Program-made: the position numbers and the translations under genes
NCBI RefSeq assembly: GCF_013449685.1
Contig: NZ_JACDSF010000027.1
Span: 104,668-168,667, forward strand
Direction of reading: 5' to 3'
Origin: Pectobacterium brasiliense
GTDB lineage: Bacteria > Pseudomonadota > Gammaproteobacteria > Enterobacterales > Enterobacteriaceae
Length of the DNA: 64,000 nt
Shown here: positions 62,387 to 64,000 of the stretch, piece by piece
Numbering within the stretch: position 1 is the stretch's first letter
Layout: the number at the start of each line of letters is the position of its first letter
The notes under the pieces: model-generated
Databases searched by the model: none
What the model was told of the DNA's origin: nothing
Seen by the model: the letters and a program-made list of their open reading frames with translations, nothing else

Positions 62387-63520
62387 GTGAATGACGCGAT
62401 CCCCCGCCCTCAATCAAAACCTCAAAAAGCAGCCACTCCGCTGCTGGAAGTGCGTAACCTGACGAAGTCGTTCGACGGTCAGGCCGCCGTCGATGATGTC
62501 AGCCTGACTATTTATAAAGGCGAAATTTTTGCGCTGCTGGGGGCATCCGGCTGTGGGAAATCCACGCTGCTGCGTATGCTGGCAGGTTTTGAGCTCCCCA
62601 CGCAGGGGCAGATTTTTCTGGATGGTCAGGATTTATCATTGGTGCCGCCTTACCAGCGTCCCATCAATATGATGTTCCAGTCTTACGCGCTGTTCCCACA
62701 CATGACGGTGGAAAAGAATATCGCATTTGGTCTGAAGCAGGACAAACTACCGCGTGCAGAAATCAAAGATCGTGTGGAAGAGATGTTGTCGCTGGTGCAC
62801 ATGCAAGAGTTCGCCAATCGTAAACCGCATCAGCTTTCTGGCGGTCAACGCCAGCGTGTTGCGCTGGCTCGTAGTCTGGCGAAGCGCCCTAAACTGCTGC
62901 TGCTTGACGAACCGATGGGCGCGCTGGACAAAAAATTGCGCGACCGCATGCAGCTTGAAGTCGTCGATATTCTGGAGCGTGTGGGCGTGACCTGTGTGAT
63001 GGTAACGCACGATCAGGAAGAAGCTATGACGATGGCAGGCCGTATTGCCATTATGAATCGCGGTAAGTTCGTACAAATTGGCGAGCCGGAAGAGATTTAT
63101 GAGCATCCAAACACGCGTTTCAGCGCGGAGTTCATCGGCTCAGTCAATATGTTTGAAGGGATCTTGCAGGAACGTCAGGACGATGCACTGATCATCAAAA
63201 GCCCTGGACTCGTGCATCCGTTGAAGGTGGATTCGGATGTCTCGGTGGTCGATGGCGTTCCGGTCTACATCGCATTGCGTCCAGAGAAAATCATGCTGTG
63301 CGAAGACGTGCCAGCTGACGGTTGTAACTTCGCGGTAGGGGAAGTGGTGCATATCGCCTATCTGGGCGACCTGTCAATTTACCACGTCAGGCTTAATAGC
63401 GGGCAAATCATCAGCGCGCAGCTACAAAATGCTTACCGCTATCGCAAAGGCACACCGACCTGGGGAGATGAGGTTCGGCTGTGTTGGGATGCCGATAGCT
63501 GTGTGGTTCTGATGGTGTAG
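62387..63520 (+). CDS. potG: PotG, ATPase of the putrescine importer
   Basis: 377 residues from GTG 62387 (GGAG about 11 bases upstream), exactly the E. coli length, starting MNDAIPRPQSKPQKA; the ORF upstream to 62318 is not accepted. ABC cassette with Walker A LGASGCGKST, signature LSGGQRQRVALARSL and Walker B LLLDEPMGALD, followed by a TOBE-type regulatory C-terminus. Forms PotFGHI with PotF and PotH. Confidence 0.97.
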   Translation: MNDAIPRPQSKPQKAATPLLEVRNLTKSFDGQAAVDDVSLTIYKGEIFALLGASGCGKSTLLRMLAGFELPTQGQIFLDGQDLSLVPPYQRPINMMFQSYALFPHMTVEKNIAFGLKQDKLPRAEIKDRVEEMLSLVHMQEFANRKPHQLSGGQRQRVALARSLAKRPKLLLLDEPMGALDKKLRDRMQLEVVDILERVGVTCVMVTHDQEEAMTMAGRIAIMNRGKFVQIGEPEEIYEHPNTRFSAEFIGSVNMFEGILQERQDDALIIKSPGLVHPLKVDSDVSVVDGVPVYIALRPEKIMLCEDVPADGCNFAVGEVVHIAYLGDLSIYHVRLNSGQIISAQLQNAYRYRKGTPTWGDEVRLCWDADSCVVLMV

Positions 63521-63534
63521 CGAGGAAGAATGTC

Positions 63535-64000
63535 ATGACTTTATTTCCCGAACATAACACGGCGGAACCACCGGGCAAGGCCAGACACTGGCTCCGTGTA
63601 CTGATGGCGCGCTGGCATCAAAAACACGGGCGTAAGCTGGTCATCGCGCTGCCATATCTGTGGCTGCTGTTGCTGTTCATGCTGCCGTTCCTGATCGTGT
63701 TCAAAATCAGTCTTGCAGAGATGGCGCGAGCGATCCCGCCTTATACCGATCTGATCTCGTGGCTGGACGGCAAGCTGGATATTTCCCTGAACCTTGGGAA
63801 CTACCTGCATTTGTTGGACGATCCGCTGTATTTCGATGCTTATATGCAATCGCTTCAGGTTGCTGCTGTGTCGACGCTGTGCTGTCTGTTTATTGGTTAC
63901 CCGCTGGCCTGGGCTGTGGCGCACAGTAAACCGTCAACACGTAATATCCTGTTGTTGCTGGTGATTCTTCCATCGTGGACGTCATTCCTGATTCGCGTCT
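63535..64000 (+). CDS. potH: PotH, permease of the putrescine importer, 3' end outside the window
   Basis: Starts at ATG 63535, 14 bases after the potG stop, with GAGGAAG upstream. The visible 155 codons give MTLFPEHNTAEPPG and a long basic N-terminal region followed by membrane helices such as ALPYLWLLLLFMLPFLIVF and a permease-type segment VAAVSTLCCLFIGYPLAWAV. The full protein is about 317 residues in E. coli, so roughly half is missing. The frame is open at the window edge. Confidence 0.93.
   Translation, partial: MTLFPEHNTAEPPGKARHWLRVLMARWHQKHGRKLVIALPYLWLLLLFMLPFLIVFKISLAEMARAIPPYTDLISWLDGKLDISLNLGNYLHLLDDPLYFDAYMQSLQVAAVSTLCCLFIGYPLAWAVAHSKPSTRNILLLLVILPSWTSFLIRV

Overview
The window looks like chromosomal DNA of an enterobacterium of the Pectobacterium type (Pectobacteriaceae). 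Almost every protein is an obvious but diverged relative of an E. coli K-12 protein and the gene order follows E. coli in two long blocks, while several E. coli neighbours are missing and an accessory stretch is inserted. The genus is inferred from recognition of the proteins, not from a search; the order Enterobacterales is secure.

Layout. 1-2.65 kb is the end of an integrated genomic island: an AlpA-like regulator running off the left edge, an AT-rich protein of unknown function, and a P4-type tyrosine integrase that points away from tRNA-Pro(GGG) (2827-2903), the probable attachment site. 2.9-32.7 kb follows the E. coli block proL-yejM-yejL-yejK ... rplY-radD-rsuA-bcr-yejG-yejFEBA-mepS-lpxT-yeiR-yeiP-yeiW-setB-fruBKA-nfo-yeiH-yeiE-lysP. 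E. coli yeiQ and rtn/pdeN are absent, and a DUF1624 membrane protein and a yecH homologue are added. 33.2-43.5 kb is accessory: a D-2-hydroxyacid dehydrogenase, an RbsA/RbsC-type ABC transporter without a binding protein, an HcxA/YbdH-type dehydrogenase, a KTSC-domain protein, a glutathione transferase, and a LysR regulator followed by a formaldehyde-detoxification pair (frmA-yeiG). A chemoreceptor with a textbook sigma-28 promoter follows, then folE, yeiB and sanA. From 48.4 kb the order jumps to a second E. coli block: rimO, yliI, gstB (frameshifted here), dacC, deoR-deoC, the sRNA gene rybB, ybjL, ybjM, grxA, nfsA, rimK, ybjN and potFGH, with potH cut by the right edge.

How the genes work together. 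fruBKA is a complete PEP-dependent fructose uptake and 1-phosphofructokinase operon preceded by three Cra-type operators and a possible CRP site. yejABEF is a peptide/microcin C-type ABC importer. frmA-yeiG is the glutathione-dependent formaldehyde pathway. deoC-deoR is an operon preceded by two DeoR-like boxes 30 bp apart, suggesting autoregulation. Envelope functions are frequent (LapC/YejM, LpxT, MepS, DacC, SanA, sigma-E-driven RybB).

No CRISPR array, no complete phage and no clearly new multi-gene defence or biosynthetic system was seen. The least explained items are the island protein at 354-1238, the orphan ABC transporter with two hydroxyacid-type dehydrogenases, a 74-bp tandem repeat beside yejA, and a 17-codon leader ORF overlapping the chemoreceptor start.
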